A DNA stretch of 64,000 nt from Acinetobacter marinus. Its GTDB lineage: Bacteria > Pseudomonadota > Gammaproteobacteria > Pseudomonadales > Moraxellaceae. The stretch covers positions 372,001 to 436,000 of the forward strand of contig NZ_FMYK01000002.1 in the NCBI RefSeq assembly GCF_900096915.1, written 5' to 3'. The translations under genes and the position numbers were made by a program. How positions within the stretch are numbered: position 1 is the first letter of the stretch; each line of letters starts with the position of its first letter. The notes below the pieces were generated by a model. That model was not told the origin of the DNA. It ran no database searches and saw only the letters and a program-made list of their open reading frames with translations. Positions 1 through 8,257 of the stretch are shown here, in pieces.

Positions 1-720
1 CCGAATATTCCAGTCATTTTTGCAAGTAGCCAAGATTTACCGCAAGCGGTTGCCGATAAAGTTACAGATTGCGATGCCAAGCTGATTCAATACAATCAAG
101 ATTATTTCATTCATGAAGATCAAAGTGATAATGTGGACAGTTGGATTTTGGCAACTTCTGCGACAACGATGCGCTTGCCACATGGACATTTGGCGCAGAT
201 CAATCAAGCGTCTGCCATCATGGCGGTATTGCAATCGGGTTTAAATATTCCCCTTGATGCAATCGAACAAGGTTTAGCGCAGGCACGACTTGCAGGGCGC
301 TTTGAACAGCGCACATTCCAAGGGCAACAACTCATTTTGGATGTAGCGCACAATCCTCATGGGGCAGAATTTTTAACACAACAATTAACACGATATTTAC
401 AATTACATCCAGAAATCACCCAAGTAAATGCGGTATTTTCTATGCTCGATGACAAAGACATCATCGGCGTGATCAAATTATTAACAAATCTTGTGCATCG
501 GTGGTATATTGCGCCACTAGATGTGCCACGTGCGGCACCGCTGTCACGATTGCAAAGTGATTTGGCGCAGTTTGATCAAAGCGTGGTGGTGTCGGACACT
601 GTGCGGGAGAGCTTTTTAAATGCGCTGGCACAATCCACATCGCAACAATTGATCTTGGTATTTGGCTCTTTTCACACCTTAGAAGCCGTTTGGGAGTGTT
701 TGGTGAATGACAATGAATAA
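1..720 (+). CDS. folC: Bifunctional folylpolyglutamate/dihydrofolate synthase, 3' part
   Basis: The reading frame is open from the first base, so this is the C-terminal 239 residues of a protein whose start lies outside the window. FolC adds glutamate to dihydropteroate and to tetrahydrofolate in the cytoplasm, in the folate pathway. The visible part carries the Mur-ligase-type C-terminal domain, including the LDVAHNPHG motif that is typical of FolC. The stop overlaps the next gene by 14 bases, so the two are probably cotranslated. In Acinetobacter folC usually sits behind accD and in front of a SPOR gene, which fits. The identification is firm; the N-terminal ATP-binding domain cannot be judged. 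Confidence 0.93.
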   Translation, partial: PNIPVIFASSQDLPQAVADKVTDCDAKLIQYNQDYFIHEDQSDNVDSWILATSATTMRLPHGHLAQINQASAIMAVLQSGLNIPLDAIEQGLAQARLAGRFEQRTFQGQQLILDVAHNPHGAEFLTQQLTRYLQLHPEITQVNAVFSMLDDKDIIGVIKLLTNLVHRWYIAPLDVPRAAPLSRLQSDLAQFDQSVVVSDTVRESFLNALAQSTSQQLILVFGSFHTLEAVWECLVNDNE

Positions 721-1744
721 TAAGCAACGTCTATTTGGTGGCGTTGTGCTGCTTGGTGGTGGCGTGTTATTGGCAGCAATTTTATTAAAAGGTCAGCACC
801 AAGAAGATACTCGCCCGCCACTTGCTCAGCAACAGGTGGAACAACCTGCACCAACGCAGACCGATAATGGAACGTCTGGCGAAATCGACCTGCAACCGAT
901 GGCTGTCGATGTGGAAACCGAACGCCGTCTACTCGAAGAACAGCGTAAAGCCCGTGAAAAAGCCGTTGCCGAACAAGAGCAACTGGCTGCGCAATATCTC
1001 GCCATGCAACAGCAAGCCGAAGCCGATGCAGCACGTAAAGCTGCCGAAGAACATGCAGCACTTCTTGCGAGACGCCAAGGGCAAATGCAAAGCTCGGACA
1101 ATATTCCACCTGAATTAATCGAAAGCGAACAAGCCAAACTGGCGGCTGCCAAAAAAGCGGCGGATGAAAAGGCAAAAATCGCCGCACAAAAAGCCAAAGA
1201 TGCTGAAAAGCTGAAAAACGATGCCGAAGCCAAACGCAAAGCAGATGATGCGGAAAAAGTGAAAAAAGCCGAAGCGGACAAACGTCAAGCTGAAGCGGAT
1301 GCTAAGGCAAAAGCGAAAAAGGACGCTGAGGAAAAAGCTAAAAAAGAAGCCGATGCCAAACGTAAAGCTGAGGCTGAGAAAAAAGCCAAGCAAGAAGCAG
1401 ACGCCAAAGCGAAAAAGGAAGCTGACGCCAAGCGCAAAGCCGAAGAAGACAAAAAGAAAAAAGATGCTGAGAAAGCTCGCCAGCTCCTCGAAGGTGATAA
1501 AAATTGGATGGTACAAGTGGCATTGGCTGCCAACCAAGCCAATGCGGATGATGTCACCGCCAAACTGCAAGCCAAAGGCTATAAGGTCACGCAAAGTAAA
1601 ACCAGCAAAGGCGTGCGTATCATGGTCGGTCCATCAAAAAGCCGTGAAGCTGCCGATACCACACGTAAAAAGATCGCATCAGATAGTAGTCTTGGGATGA
1701 AGTCTGCATGGGTGATCGACTGGGTGCCGTTAGATCAGCGTTAA
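707..1744 (+). CDS. SPOR-domain inner-membrane protein with long Lys/Ala coiled coil
   Basis: 345 residues. There is one N-terminal membrane segment (about residues 9-27), then a very long low-complexity region rich in Ala, Lys, Glu and Asp (about 65-260) that should form a charged helical rod. A C-terminal SPOR domain follows (about 265-345, starting near the WMVQVALAA segment). SPOR domains bind denuded peptidoglycan glycans at the division septum, so a periplasmic role in cell division or wall maintenance is inferred, similar to DedD or FtsN. The start at 707 lies inside folC; an ATG at 713 is an alternative. The coiled-coil composition resembles TolA, but the C-terminal domain is SPOR and not TolA domain III. 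Confidence 0.85.
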   Translation: MTMNNKQRLFGGVVLLGGGVLLAAILLKGQHQEDTRPPLAQQQVEQPAPTQTDNGTSGEIDLQPMAVDVETERRLLEEQRKAREKAVAEQEQLAAQYLAMQQQAEADAARKAAEEHAALLARRQGQMQSSDNIPPELIESEQAKLAAAKKAADEKAKIAAQKAKDAEKLKNDAEAKRKADDAEKVKKAEADKRQAEADAKAKAKKDAEEKAKKEADAKRKAEAEKKAKQEADAKAKKEADAKRKAEEDKKKKDAEKARQLLEGDKNWMVQVALAANQANADDVTAKLQAKGYKVTQSKTSKGVRIMVGPSKSREAADTTRKKIASDSSLGMKSAWVIDWVPLDQR

Positions 1745-1773
1745 GTTGATGGTTTAAAGAAATGATGTACAAG

Positions 1774-1798
1774 AACAGTCTGAGCGGGCTGTTTTTTT
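1774..1798 (+). terminator. Intrinsic terminator after the SPOR gene
   Basis: An 8-bp stem (AACAGTCT with GGGCTGTT, including two G-U pairs) closes a GAGC loop and runs into seven T. It ends the folC-SPOR transcript and faces the minus-strand gene that follows. Confidence 0.8.
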
Positions 1799-1818
1799 GT
1801 GGTTTAAATGACCATAAT

Positions 1819-2709
1819 TTACTCGTCATCATTTCTAAAAACGACAAAAGTCAGTGTTCCATTGGACTCGGCACGATAAGCGCCATCTGCTTCTGCGAGA
1901 TGTGTTGCAAGCGCAGTGAAATTCCAAGCATCATCTTCTGAACAAGACACAATGTGCTCTTGAAGTTCAACGATGTCATGTTCTTCACCGTAGTCTTTAA
2001 CCATTGAAGCGACTTCTTGTAGATCTTCTGGAATGGATGGATGATCCCAAGCCCACATAAATGTTTGCTCTACAACATGATATGTTCCCACGACATTAAT
2101 TTCAAAAACTTCGATGCGTTCACCAATGGTAAAGCTAATCAAACCCATCACAAGATCAATGTCCCATTGATCAATTTGATCCATGCCCCATGCCTGTGAT
2201 GCTAGCGCTGTTTTTAAAATGAGTTCTTCACGGCAAGATTGATAGACAGATTCTATATCGACAATTTCACGATGTTGTTCAAAATCTTGACTGGAATCAG
2301 GAGCCTCTAAAGAGTTCTCTTTTTTCATTGCTTCCTCAAAGTCACGCAGGACATTCCCTTCATACCAATCAGGTTGTTGATAATCATATTCAAGCTGAAA
2401 AGATTCATCTTTGAAAAGCGTAAAAGTTAGTCCCCAGATAGCTTCTCCAGTTTTAGTATATATTTCTTTTTGAATTTCTTTAGATCTGTCATGTAGTGCA
2501 TGACAAGTTGATTCAAAAGGATTTTCATCATCTGCATAGAGCTCTCCAGTTTCATCTATAATATTTTCATATGAAATATATTGTTCAAACTCAGTAGAGC
2601 TAATATAAATACCTATTTTTGTAACGATCTTATCCCAAGGTCTATCTTTAGCAAAAAATAGAGATTGTTTTTTAAAAAGCTCAATATCTGGATTTGATAA
2701 AAATTCCAT
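1819..2709 (-). CDS. Acidic cytoplasmic protein, DUF6882-like C-terminus
   Basis: 296 residues from the ATG at 2709; the frame also offers an upstream TTG at 2724. No signal peptide or membrane segment is visible, and the protein is strongly acidic. The C-terminal half (about 150-290) has the WAWDHPSIP segment followed by an alternating helix/strand pattern that I associate with DUF6882 proteins. The N-terminal half has a WGLTFTLF...FQLEYDY pattern reminiscent of YezG/DUF600-type immunity proteins. If both readings are right this is a two-domain fusion of the kind found in polymorphic-toxin immunity loci, but no toxin gene is adjacent. The function is unknown. Coding is well supported by the length and absence of a competing frame. 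Confidence 0.7.
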   Translation of the reverse strand: MEFLSNPDIELFKKQSLFFAKDRPWDKIVTKIGIYISSTEFEQYISYENIIDETGELYADDENPFESTCHALHDRSKEIQKEIYTKTGEAIWGLTFTLFKDESFQLEYDYQQPDWYEGNVLRDFEEAMKKENSLEAPDSSQDFEQHREIVDIESVYQSCREELILKTALASQAWGMDQIDQWDIDLVMGLISFTIGERIEVFEINVVGTYHVVEQTFMWAWDHPSIPEDLQEVASMVKDYGEEHDIVELQEHIVSCSEDDAWNFTALATHLAEADGAYRAESNGTLTFVVFRNDDE

Positions 2710-2881
2710 GATTTCATTACTCAAAAATTATGATTGATATTTCAGTTAACATCTTACGAACTAGCGGCAAAGTTGGATAGCTACAAAGTGAAAAATAATT
2801 CTTAAATCCCCCGAACAATTGCTTTGCACCCCATAGCTCAGTAGAATGGACGACTCCAAAATTCTGCCAACAGAGTGGTCT

Positions 2882-4954
2882 ATGTCAGCACGTAAAATCC
2901 TCGTCACCAATGCCTTACCCTATGCCAACGGTCCGATTCACATGGGACATTTGCTAGGTTATATCCAAGCGGATATTTGGGTGCGTGCGATGCGTGCGAT
3001 GGGACACGATGTGACTTACGTCTGCGCTGATGATGCACATGGCACAGCGATCATGCTCCGTGCCGAAGCCAACGGCATCACACCTGAAGCGCAAATCGCC
3101 AATGTACAGCGAGAACACATCCGTGACTTTGACGGCTTTGGCGTGCACTTTGATCATTACGACTCGACCCATAGCAACACCAACCGTGCTCGCTCACAAG
3201 AGATTTATCTGAAAAATCGTGACGCAGGCAATATCGCCGTGCGTCCAGTCAGCCAGTTATTCGATCCTGAAAAAGGCATGTTCCTCTCAGATCGTTTTAT
3301 CAAAGGCACTTGCCCAAAATGTAAGTCCGAAGATCAATACGGCGATGCTTGCGAAGTCTGCGGAACGACCTATAACGCTACAGAACTGCTCAATCCACAT
3401 TCGACTTTAAGCGGTGCTACCCCAGTTGAGAAATCTTCAGATCATTACTTCTTTAAACTACCAAACTTTGCAAATTACTTGCAGAAATGGACACGTGACG
3501 AAGGGCGTTTACCGCTGTCGATCGCCAATAAACTGGATGAATGGTTTGAAAATGGCTTGAATGATTGGGATATTTCTCGTGATGCGCCGTATTTTGGTTT
3601 TGAGATTCCTGATGCGCCAAACAAATATTTTTACGTGTGGGTGGATGCGCCGATCGGCTATATGTCGAGCTTCGAGAACTATGTAAAGACAAAACGCCCT
3701 GAGCTGAATTTTGACGATTACTGGAAAAAAGATTCAAAAAACGAAGTCTATCATTTCATCGGTAAAGACATTGTCTATTTCCATGCGCTGTTTTGGCCTG
3801 CAATGCTCGATGGCGCAGGCTATCGTACACCAACAGGCTTGTTTGTGAATGGCTTCCTTACGGTCAATGGTCAGAAGATGTCAAAATCTCGTGGCACATT
3901 TATCAAAGCTGAAACTTATTTACAACATTTAAATCCTGAATATTTGCGCTATTACTTTGCCTCAAAACTATCTGATAAAGTTGAAGATTCTGACTTAAAC
4001 TTGGATGATTTTGTGCAAAAAGTGAACTCGGATTTGGTCGGTAAAGTGGTCAATATCGCTAGTCGCTGTGCCAAATTTATCAATACTAAATTTGACAACA
4101 CCTTATCTGAAAACTGTGCCGAGCCTGAATTAGTCCAGAGCTTTATTGATGCAGGTGACTCGATTGCCAAGTGTTATGAAGATCGTGAATTTTCTGCGGC
4201 AATCCGTGAGATCATGGCGCTTGCTGACCGTGCCAATCAATATATTGATGAGAAAAAGCCGTGGGCTTTGGCGAAGATCGACGGCGAAGAACAGCAAGTG
4301 CATGAAGTTTGCTCTGTCGGCATTAACTTGTTCCGTCAACTTGCAGTCTATCTTGCGCCAGTGTTGCCGACTTTGGCACAGCAAGTACAAGATTTCTTAA
4401 AATTGGACAGTTTTGATTTTGCGTCACGCACCACGATTTTGACCAATCACGAAATTGCCCAGTTCCAACCGTTGATGCAACGTGTCGACGCCAAGGCTGT
4501 GACGGCAATGGTTGATGATTCTAAAGACTCGTTGGCTGTGGCAGAACCTGCGAAGGCAGATAAGAAAAAAGCCAAGGCTGCGGAAAAGACAGAAGCTCAA
4601 AAAGCTGAGCCTGTTGTTGGTGAAGCACAAGAGATCAAAATTGATGATTTCCTCAAAGTCGATCTACGTGTTGCAGAAGTTATTGACGCAAATATCGTCG
4701 AAGGTTCGGACAAGCTACTACAGCTGACCTTGAATGTCGGCGAAGCAGAGCCTCGCAATGTCTTTAGTGGCATTCGCAGTCAATACGCACCTGAAGACTT
4801 AAAAGGCAAACTGGTGGTGATGGTCGCCAATCTTGCGCCGCGTAAGATGCGTTTTGGTGTATCGAATGGCATGGTGCTCGCTGCGGGCAATGGTGAAGGC
4901 ATCTTTATCGTGTCACCAGATAACGGTGCAAAGGCAGGGGATAAGGTGTCCTAA
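2882..4954 (+). CDS. metG: Methionyl-tRNA synthetase
   Basis: 690 residues, cytoplasmic; charges tRNA-Met with methionine. The class I signature appears as HMGH (residues 20-23) and KMSKS (332-336). A zinc-knuckle region with paired CxxC motifs (CPKC and CEVC) lies around residues 143-160. A Lys/Ala-rich linker (about 555-580) leads to a C-terminal Trbp111/EMAP-type tRNA-binding domain, as in the long dimeric E. coli type. The start at 2882 gives the family N-terminus (MSARKILVTNALPYANG). The frame extends 12 codons further upstream to 2846, but that extension runs into a tRNA-like stretch and is not expected. The ribosome site before 2882 is weak. Confidence 0.96.
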   Translation: MSARKILVTNALPYANGPIHMGHLLGYIQADIWVRAMRAMGHDVTYVCADDAHGTAIMLRAEANGITPEAQIANVQREHIRDFDGFGVHFDHYDSTHSNTNRARSQEIYLKNRDAGNIAVRPVSQLFDPEKGMFLSDRFIKGTCPKCKSEDQYGDACEVCGTTYNATELLNPHSTLSGATPVEKSSDHYFFKLPNFANYLQKWTRDEGRLPLSIANKLDEWFENGLNDWDISRDAPYFGFEIPDAPNKYFYVWVDAPIGYMSSFENYVKTKRPELNFDDYWKKDSKNEVYHFIGKDIVYFHALFWPAMLDGAGYRTPTGLFVNGFLTVNGQKMSKSRGTFIKAETYLQHLNPEYLRYYFASKLSDKVEDSDLNLDDFVQKVNSDLVGKVVNIASRCAKFINTKFDNTLSENCAEPELVQSFIDAGDSIAKCYEDREFSAAIREIMALADRANQYIDEKKPWALAKIDGEEQQVHEVCSVGINLFRQLAVYLAPVLPTLAQQVQDFLKLDSFDFASRTTILTNHEIAQFQPLMQRVDAKAVTAMVDDSKDSLAVAEPAKADKKKAKAAEKTEAQKAEPVVGEAQEIKIDDFLKVDLRVAEVIDANIVEGSDKLLQLTLNVGEAEPRNVFSGIRSQYAPEDLKGKLVVMVANLAPRKMRFGVSNGMVLAAGNGEGIFIVSPDNGAKAGDKVS

Positions 4955-4996
4955 ATCATCGTATTTTGCATTAGCTTTAAAAATCGCTTATACAGG

Positions 4997-5022
4997 AAAG
5001 ACTTCTTCGGAGGTCTTTTTTT
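4997..5022 (+). terminator. Intrinsic terminator after metG
   Basis: AAAGACTTC and GAGGTCTTT pair around a UUCG tetraloop closed by C-G, followed by a run of seven T. Confidence 0.88.
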
Positions 5023-5038
5023 GATGTAAGGGAAAAAT

Positions 5039-5494
5039 ATGACCAAAACATGGGATAGTTTCACCAAGTTCGGTTCTGCGATTGCAACATTTATGATTGT
5101 AATTAGCTTTCATGTTTTGTTTTTCTTAAACGATCCAATGCAGTTTTTGCTTGGTTTAATCACGCCTTCAATTATTTTGCCAATGTTGGCATTGATGTGT
5201 GTTGCTTTGGTGGTGGGATATCTGATTGGTACAATTCCTGCGTATTTGACTTCGCAGCTTTTTTATCAATTCTTAGGCGATCCACGGGAAAATATGCGCC
5301 GAAGCCATTATCTTAAGTGCGGTGTTTTAGTGGCTTTGGCGTGGTCATTACTGCTGATTCTTTGGGCGTTGCTCACTGGTGCATGGATCGCCTTGGGCTT
5401 ATTCCTGTTCATTGTGGTATTTCCAACGATATTGATTTGTGCAGATTTAGAGTGGCGAGAAAGACGAAAATTTGCACAGCAATATAAAAACTAA
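5039..5494 (+). CDS. Small integral membrane protein, unknown
   Basis: 151 residues with about four hydrophobic segments (roughly 16-33, 38-70, 95-115 and 115-135) and a basic C-terminal tail (WRERRKFAQQYKN). I do not recognise the family. A short stretch with GGGAAAA precedes the ATG. It sits just behind the metG terminator, so it probably has its own promoter or depends on readthrough. Inner-membrane location is inferred from hydrophobicity alone. Confidence 0.72.
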   Translation: MTKTWDSFTKFGSAIATFMIVISFHVLFFLNDPMQFLLGLITPSIILPMLALMCVALVVGYLIGTIPAYLTSQLFYQFLGDPRENMRRSHYLKCGVLVALAWSLLLILWALLTGAWIALGLFLFIVVFPTILICADLEWRERRKFAQQYKN

Positions 5495-5581
5495 AACGAC
5501 GATGATGATCAAAAAACTGTTATTAATTGATCGTTAAATGATTAAAGTCAGTGGTTTTAACGTCTCTATCAATAACGTATG

Positions 5582-6346
5582 TTAATGCGAAAAACGATAA
5601 AAGTTTAAAATCGGTGTAGTGAGTGGTGATAACGATTTGCCTAAAGTCACGTGGCTCACCCGATAATTAAATGTATCCTCTTTGTCGGTATATTTGGCAA
5701 CTCCGTGAGTTTTAAGTCCAAGTTTAGGGTTGTCATAGCTGAAAAATGCCACGTCTTTGCTTGGATGAACCAATTGAATCAATTTTTTCGGATCATGTTC
5801 ACCGCCGAATTCATTCTCAAGACTCTGCTCCAGTAATTCAGGGAAAAATAGCGTCGCAGGTCGTAAGCCACAACCCACACAAAAAGACGAGTCGTAGAGT
5901 GTGATTGATTGTTTTTGATCTTTGCTGGTGATGAGCGCCGAACCTGTGCCATTGGCGCCGACAGCGGCTTCGACATCCGTCCATTGCCGTGGAACCAGAG
6001 TTAAACCTGTGCTTGGAAAGGCAAGTAATTTCAGTTGCTTGGCGTGTTCTGCTGTGAGTGTGAAGTTGAATGTGCAACTGTTTTGATCACATTTTTTAAA
6101 GTCTTTCAGCAGGCGCTCGCCATCACCATCAGCAGGATTCTCTGCGGTCACGCCATAAAATGGTACGGTCACGCCGTGATTAAAACGGGCTTCACCGAGA
6201 TAATACAGTTGGTTATTGGCACTACGTTCAGCCGCTGTGCCATAAAATGCTGGTGTGCTTGGCTCGAACACGGCTAATTCTGCATGGGCTACGGGCGAAA
6301 GCAAGGCGAGCATCGATGCAAAAAGTGGGTTGAGTGTTTGTTCCAT
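5582..6346 (-). CDS. Secreted protein of unknown function (possibly DUF4850)
   Basis: 254 residues. The N-terminus ends in an Ala-His-Ala type cleavage site near residue 22, so export to the periplasm is likely, although the signal region has no positive charge before the hydrophobic core, which is unusual. The mature protein contains a CxxC pair (FCVGCGL, near residues 156-159) and two more cysteines (near 84 and 89), suggesting disulfides. It may belong to the DUF4850 group common in Acinetobacter, but that assignment is from memory of the overall look and is weak. It stands alone, convergent with the gene before it and divergent from the gene after it. Confidence 0.68.
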   Translation of the reverse strand: MEQTLNPLFASMLALLSPVAHAELAVFEPSTPAFYGTAAERSANNQLYYLGEARFNHGVTVPFYGVTAENPADGDGERLLKDFKKCDQNSCTFNFTLTAEHAKQLKLLAFPSTGLTLVPRQWTDVEAAVGANGTGSALITSKDQKQSITLYDSSFCVGCGLRPATLFFPELLEQSLENEFGGEHDPKKLIQLVHPSKDVAFFSYDNPKLGLKTHGVAKYTDKEDTFNYRVSHVTLGKSLSPLTTPILNFYRFSH

Positions 6347-6554
6347 AATTTACTCGCTGTGAGTTTTGTTATTGGGTTTGTTTTGCAATGTATGATCACT
6401 ATCGTGTCGAACATAGCATATTTCTAGCTTAGATGTATAAAAGAGAAGTTTGGATATTTACAGTTGTATAACAGGTGTTACGCCTTGCTTCATGATAAAA
6501 GTGAACATATTGGAAATATTTAACAATAAGCACAACATTGATCGGAGAATAGCG

Positions 6555-7112
6555 ATGTTCCACATTTTATCTGTACTGTTTCAACGCAAAATTTCGCACG
6601 TTGTATCTCAGAAAGAGTCTACAGCGTTTTTGCGCTTGCCCCGTGCGCTCATGTTCGGTGCATTGCTCGGTGTGGCGCAGTTTAGCGTGGCAAGTCCGAG
6701 TGTCGATCAACTCAGTGATTGTTTGGTGAAATCGACCACAGCATCGGACAAAACCACGGTATTGCAATGGACTTTCGCAGCGCTATCGGCACATCCTGAC
6801 CTCAAGGCATATGGTCAAGTCACCGATGCACAGCGCACTCAGCTCGACCAAAATGTGGCGCAAGTCTTACAGCGTATCTTGGTGGAGCAATGTTCGGCGC
6901 AGACCAAAGCGGTGATTCAAGCGGAGGGAATACAGGCTGTGGGGCAGAGTTTCCAAGAGCTTGGGCAGATCACTGGTGAGGAGATACTCAAAAATCCTGA
7001 GGTCAATGGGCAGTTGCAAGGTGTGCTGCGTTATGTGGATTTGAATAAGTTGGTGGCGACGTTTTTGACACCTGAAATGTGGGATCAGTTGGGTATTTTA
7101 AATGGGGATTAA
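6555..7112 (+). CDS. Exported helical protein, unknown
   Basis: 185 residues from the ATG at 6555, which has a good GGAG ribosome site eight bases upstream. The open frame reaches back to 6450, but that part has no ribosome site and reads as noncoding. A basic N-terminus and a hydrophobic stretch ending in SVASPS (near residue 47) look like a long signal peptide or anchor. The rest is predicted helical with two cysteines (DCLVKS, EQCSAQ). I recognise no family. A REP-like repeat begins about 20 bases after the stop. Confidence 0.65.
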   Translation: MFHILSVLFQRKISHVVSQKESTAFLRLPRALMFGALLGVAQFSVASPSVDQLSDCLVKSTTASDKTTVLQWTFAALSAHPDLKAYGQVTDAQRTQLDQNVAQVLQRILVEQCSAQTKAVIQAEGIQAVGQSFQELGQITGEEILKNPEVNGQLQGVLRYVDLNKLVATFLTPEMWDQLGILNGD

Positions 7113-7133
7113 TGGGATGATACTTGTTATTTT

Positions 7134-7251
7134 ACCTCACCCTAACCCTCTCCTCAAGGAGAGGGGATATTCATTGTCAAATTGATTGCGATATTTGATC
7201 TGAGATGAAAGCTCCTTCTCCCATTGGGATAAGGCGGGGATGAGGGATATT
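7134..7251. repeat. REP/BIME-like intergenic inverted repeat
   Basis: The unit starts CCTCACCCTAACCCTCTCC and contains a perfect 8-bp hairpin (CCCTCTCC, TCAA loop, GGAGAGGG at 7147-7166). A second, diverged copy in inverted orientation occupies about 7210-7251 (its reverse complement begins CTCATCCCCGCC). The pair forms a bacterial interspersed mosaic-type element of the kind scattered through Acinetobacter genomes. It lies exactly between an ordinary gene and the AT-rich cassette that follows. Confidence 0.75.
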
Positions 7252-7345
7252 AGCAGTCACCATAAAAAGGACTTTGATAGCTGAATGTGTACTAAGTTTT
7301 GGAGATTGGTGATAATGGAGCAGTTTTTAATGGTTGTCTTGAATA

Positions 7346-7627
7346 TTAATAAGTATTTTTAGGAAATATTTTTCGAGCATTAGTTCGGTTAATAAAGTTA
7401 AAGAAAATTTCTTCTTCCTTTGTCATGAAAATTAGATCTAGAGGTGTATTTAAAAAGGATTTTGAAAAGACATTTTTTATTATAGAAACGTCCTCATAAT
7501 CCTTATAAATTATGAGGGCATCAAGATCAGCCCAAGTTTCACTATATAAGTAGGAGCCGAATAAATAGATACTACAATCAATTTTTAATATTTGAACTTG
7601 GTTGAGTAAATTGGTAATTTCGAACAT
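7346..7627 (-). CDS. Minimal nucleotidyltransferase (MNT/Pol-beta fold)
   Basis: 93 residues. The active-site signature of the small nucleotidyltransferases is complete: GS at 24-25, D34 and D36 in the WADLDALII strand, and a third acidic residue, D64, in PLDLIFM. Proteins of this size occur as antitoxins (MntA, which AMPylates an HEPN toxin) or as stand-alone accessory enzymes. Here it is the last gene of a three-gene run; its ATG directly abuts the TAA of the preceding gene, so translation is coupled. No HEPN motif (Rx4-6H) stands out in the partner. The base composition is clearly richer in A and T than in the surrounding genes, which suggests acquisition. Confidence 0.78.
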   Translation of the reverse strand: MFEITNLLNQVQILKIDCSIYLFGSYLYSETWADLDALIIYKDYEDVSIIKNVFSKSFLNTPLDLIFMTKEEEIFFNFINRTNARKIFPKNTY

Positions 7628-8257
7628 TTATGAACTTGGATTTTCTAAAAAAGAAAAAAGTGCAGCCCATAATCCAATTTTTACTCCATGACCACGATAA
7701 GTGTAGTCTCTCCAATGTGCATTTGGATTCGCAGCAAGAACAAAATCAAATGGTGCATAAAGCTCATGAATTTCATTTATTCTTTCTTGTGTAATGGCAT
7801 ATTCATTAATAAATACAAAGGTAATATCTCGACCATTATGACGTTTAACAGAAACTTTTCTGTTAGATGTGAGTTGATAGCTTTTAACGTTAAAATTATT
7901 TCCTAAATTCTTCATGATGTATTCAGAATCTTTGTTAATGAAATTTGAATAGGCGGTTTTTGTATCATTTAACAACCTAAATAAATCACTACTTGTACCA
8001 TAACTAATATTATTTTCTTTTAATAATCGAATAGCGTCCTCATCTAGGAAGAAATTTTTCTTATTACACAGTAAAAAATCAAAAGTATAAGTATTTAAGA
8101 GGGTTTGAAGCATTTTTCCTGTTAATTTTTCATTAAAGTTAGAAAGAGATAATAGTTCAGGTCGATTATCTTTCGTACTTATTTTAATAAGATTACCTTC
8201 TTTATTAACAGTTTCAACATTTTCATGAGCCCTTAAGCTTTTCAACCAAGCCATCAT
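7628..8257 (-). CDS. Unknown protein of the nucleotidyltransferase cassette
   Basis: 209 residues, starting with two consecutive ATG codons. No signal peptide or membrane segment is visible, so it is probably cytoplasmic. Strand-rich blocks such as FDFLLCNKK (near residue 60) and FDFVLAANPNAHWRDY (near 170-185) give a vague impression of a nuclease-type alpha/beta fold, but I cannot assign a family or name catalytic residues. It sits between a membrane protein and a nucleotidyltransferase with TAA-ATG junctions on both sides, so the three are almost certainly made together. AT-rich like its partners. Confidence 0.7.
   Translation of the reverse strand: MMAWLKSLRAHENVETVNKEGNLIKISTKDNRPELLSLSNFNEKLTGKMLQTLLNTYTFDFLLCNKKNFFLDEDAIRLLKENNISYGTSSDLFRLLNDTKTAYSNFINKDSEYIMKNLGNNFNVKSYQLTSNRKVSVKRHNGRDITFVFINEYAITQERINEIHELYAPFDFVLAANPNAHWRDYTYRGHGVKIGLWAALFSFLENPSS

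Noticed and set aside
1115..1594. Long minus-strand frame opposite the SPOR gene
   Set aside because: It arises from the Lys/Ala-rich repetitive codons on the plus strand, which read as Phe/Ser/Leu on the opposite strand; no ribosome site.
7346..8257. Classical HEPN/MNT toxin-antitoxin pair
   Set aside because: The nucleotidyltransferase is clear, but the adjacent 209-residue protein shows no HEPN Rx4-6H motif, so the standard name cannot be given.
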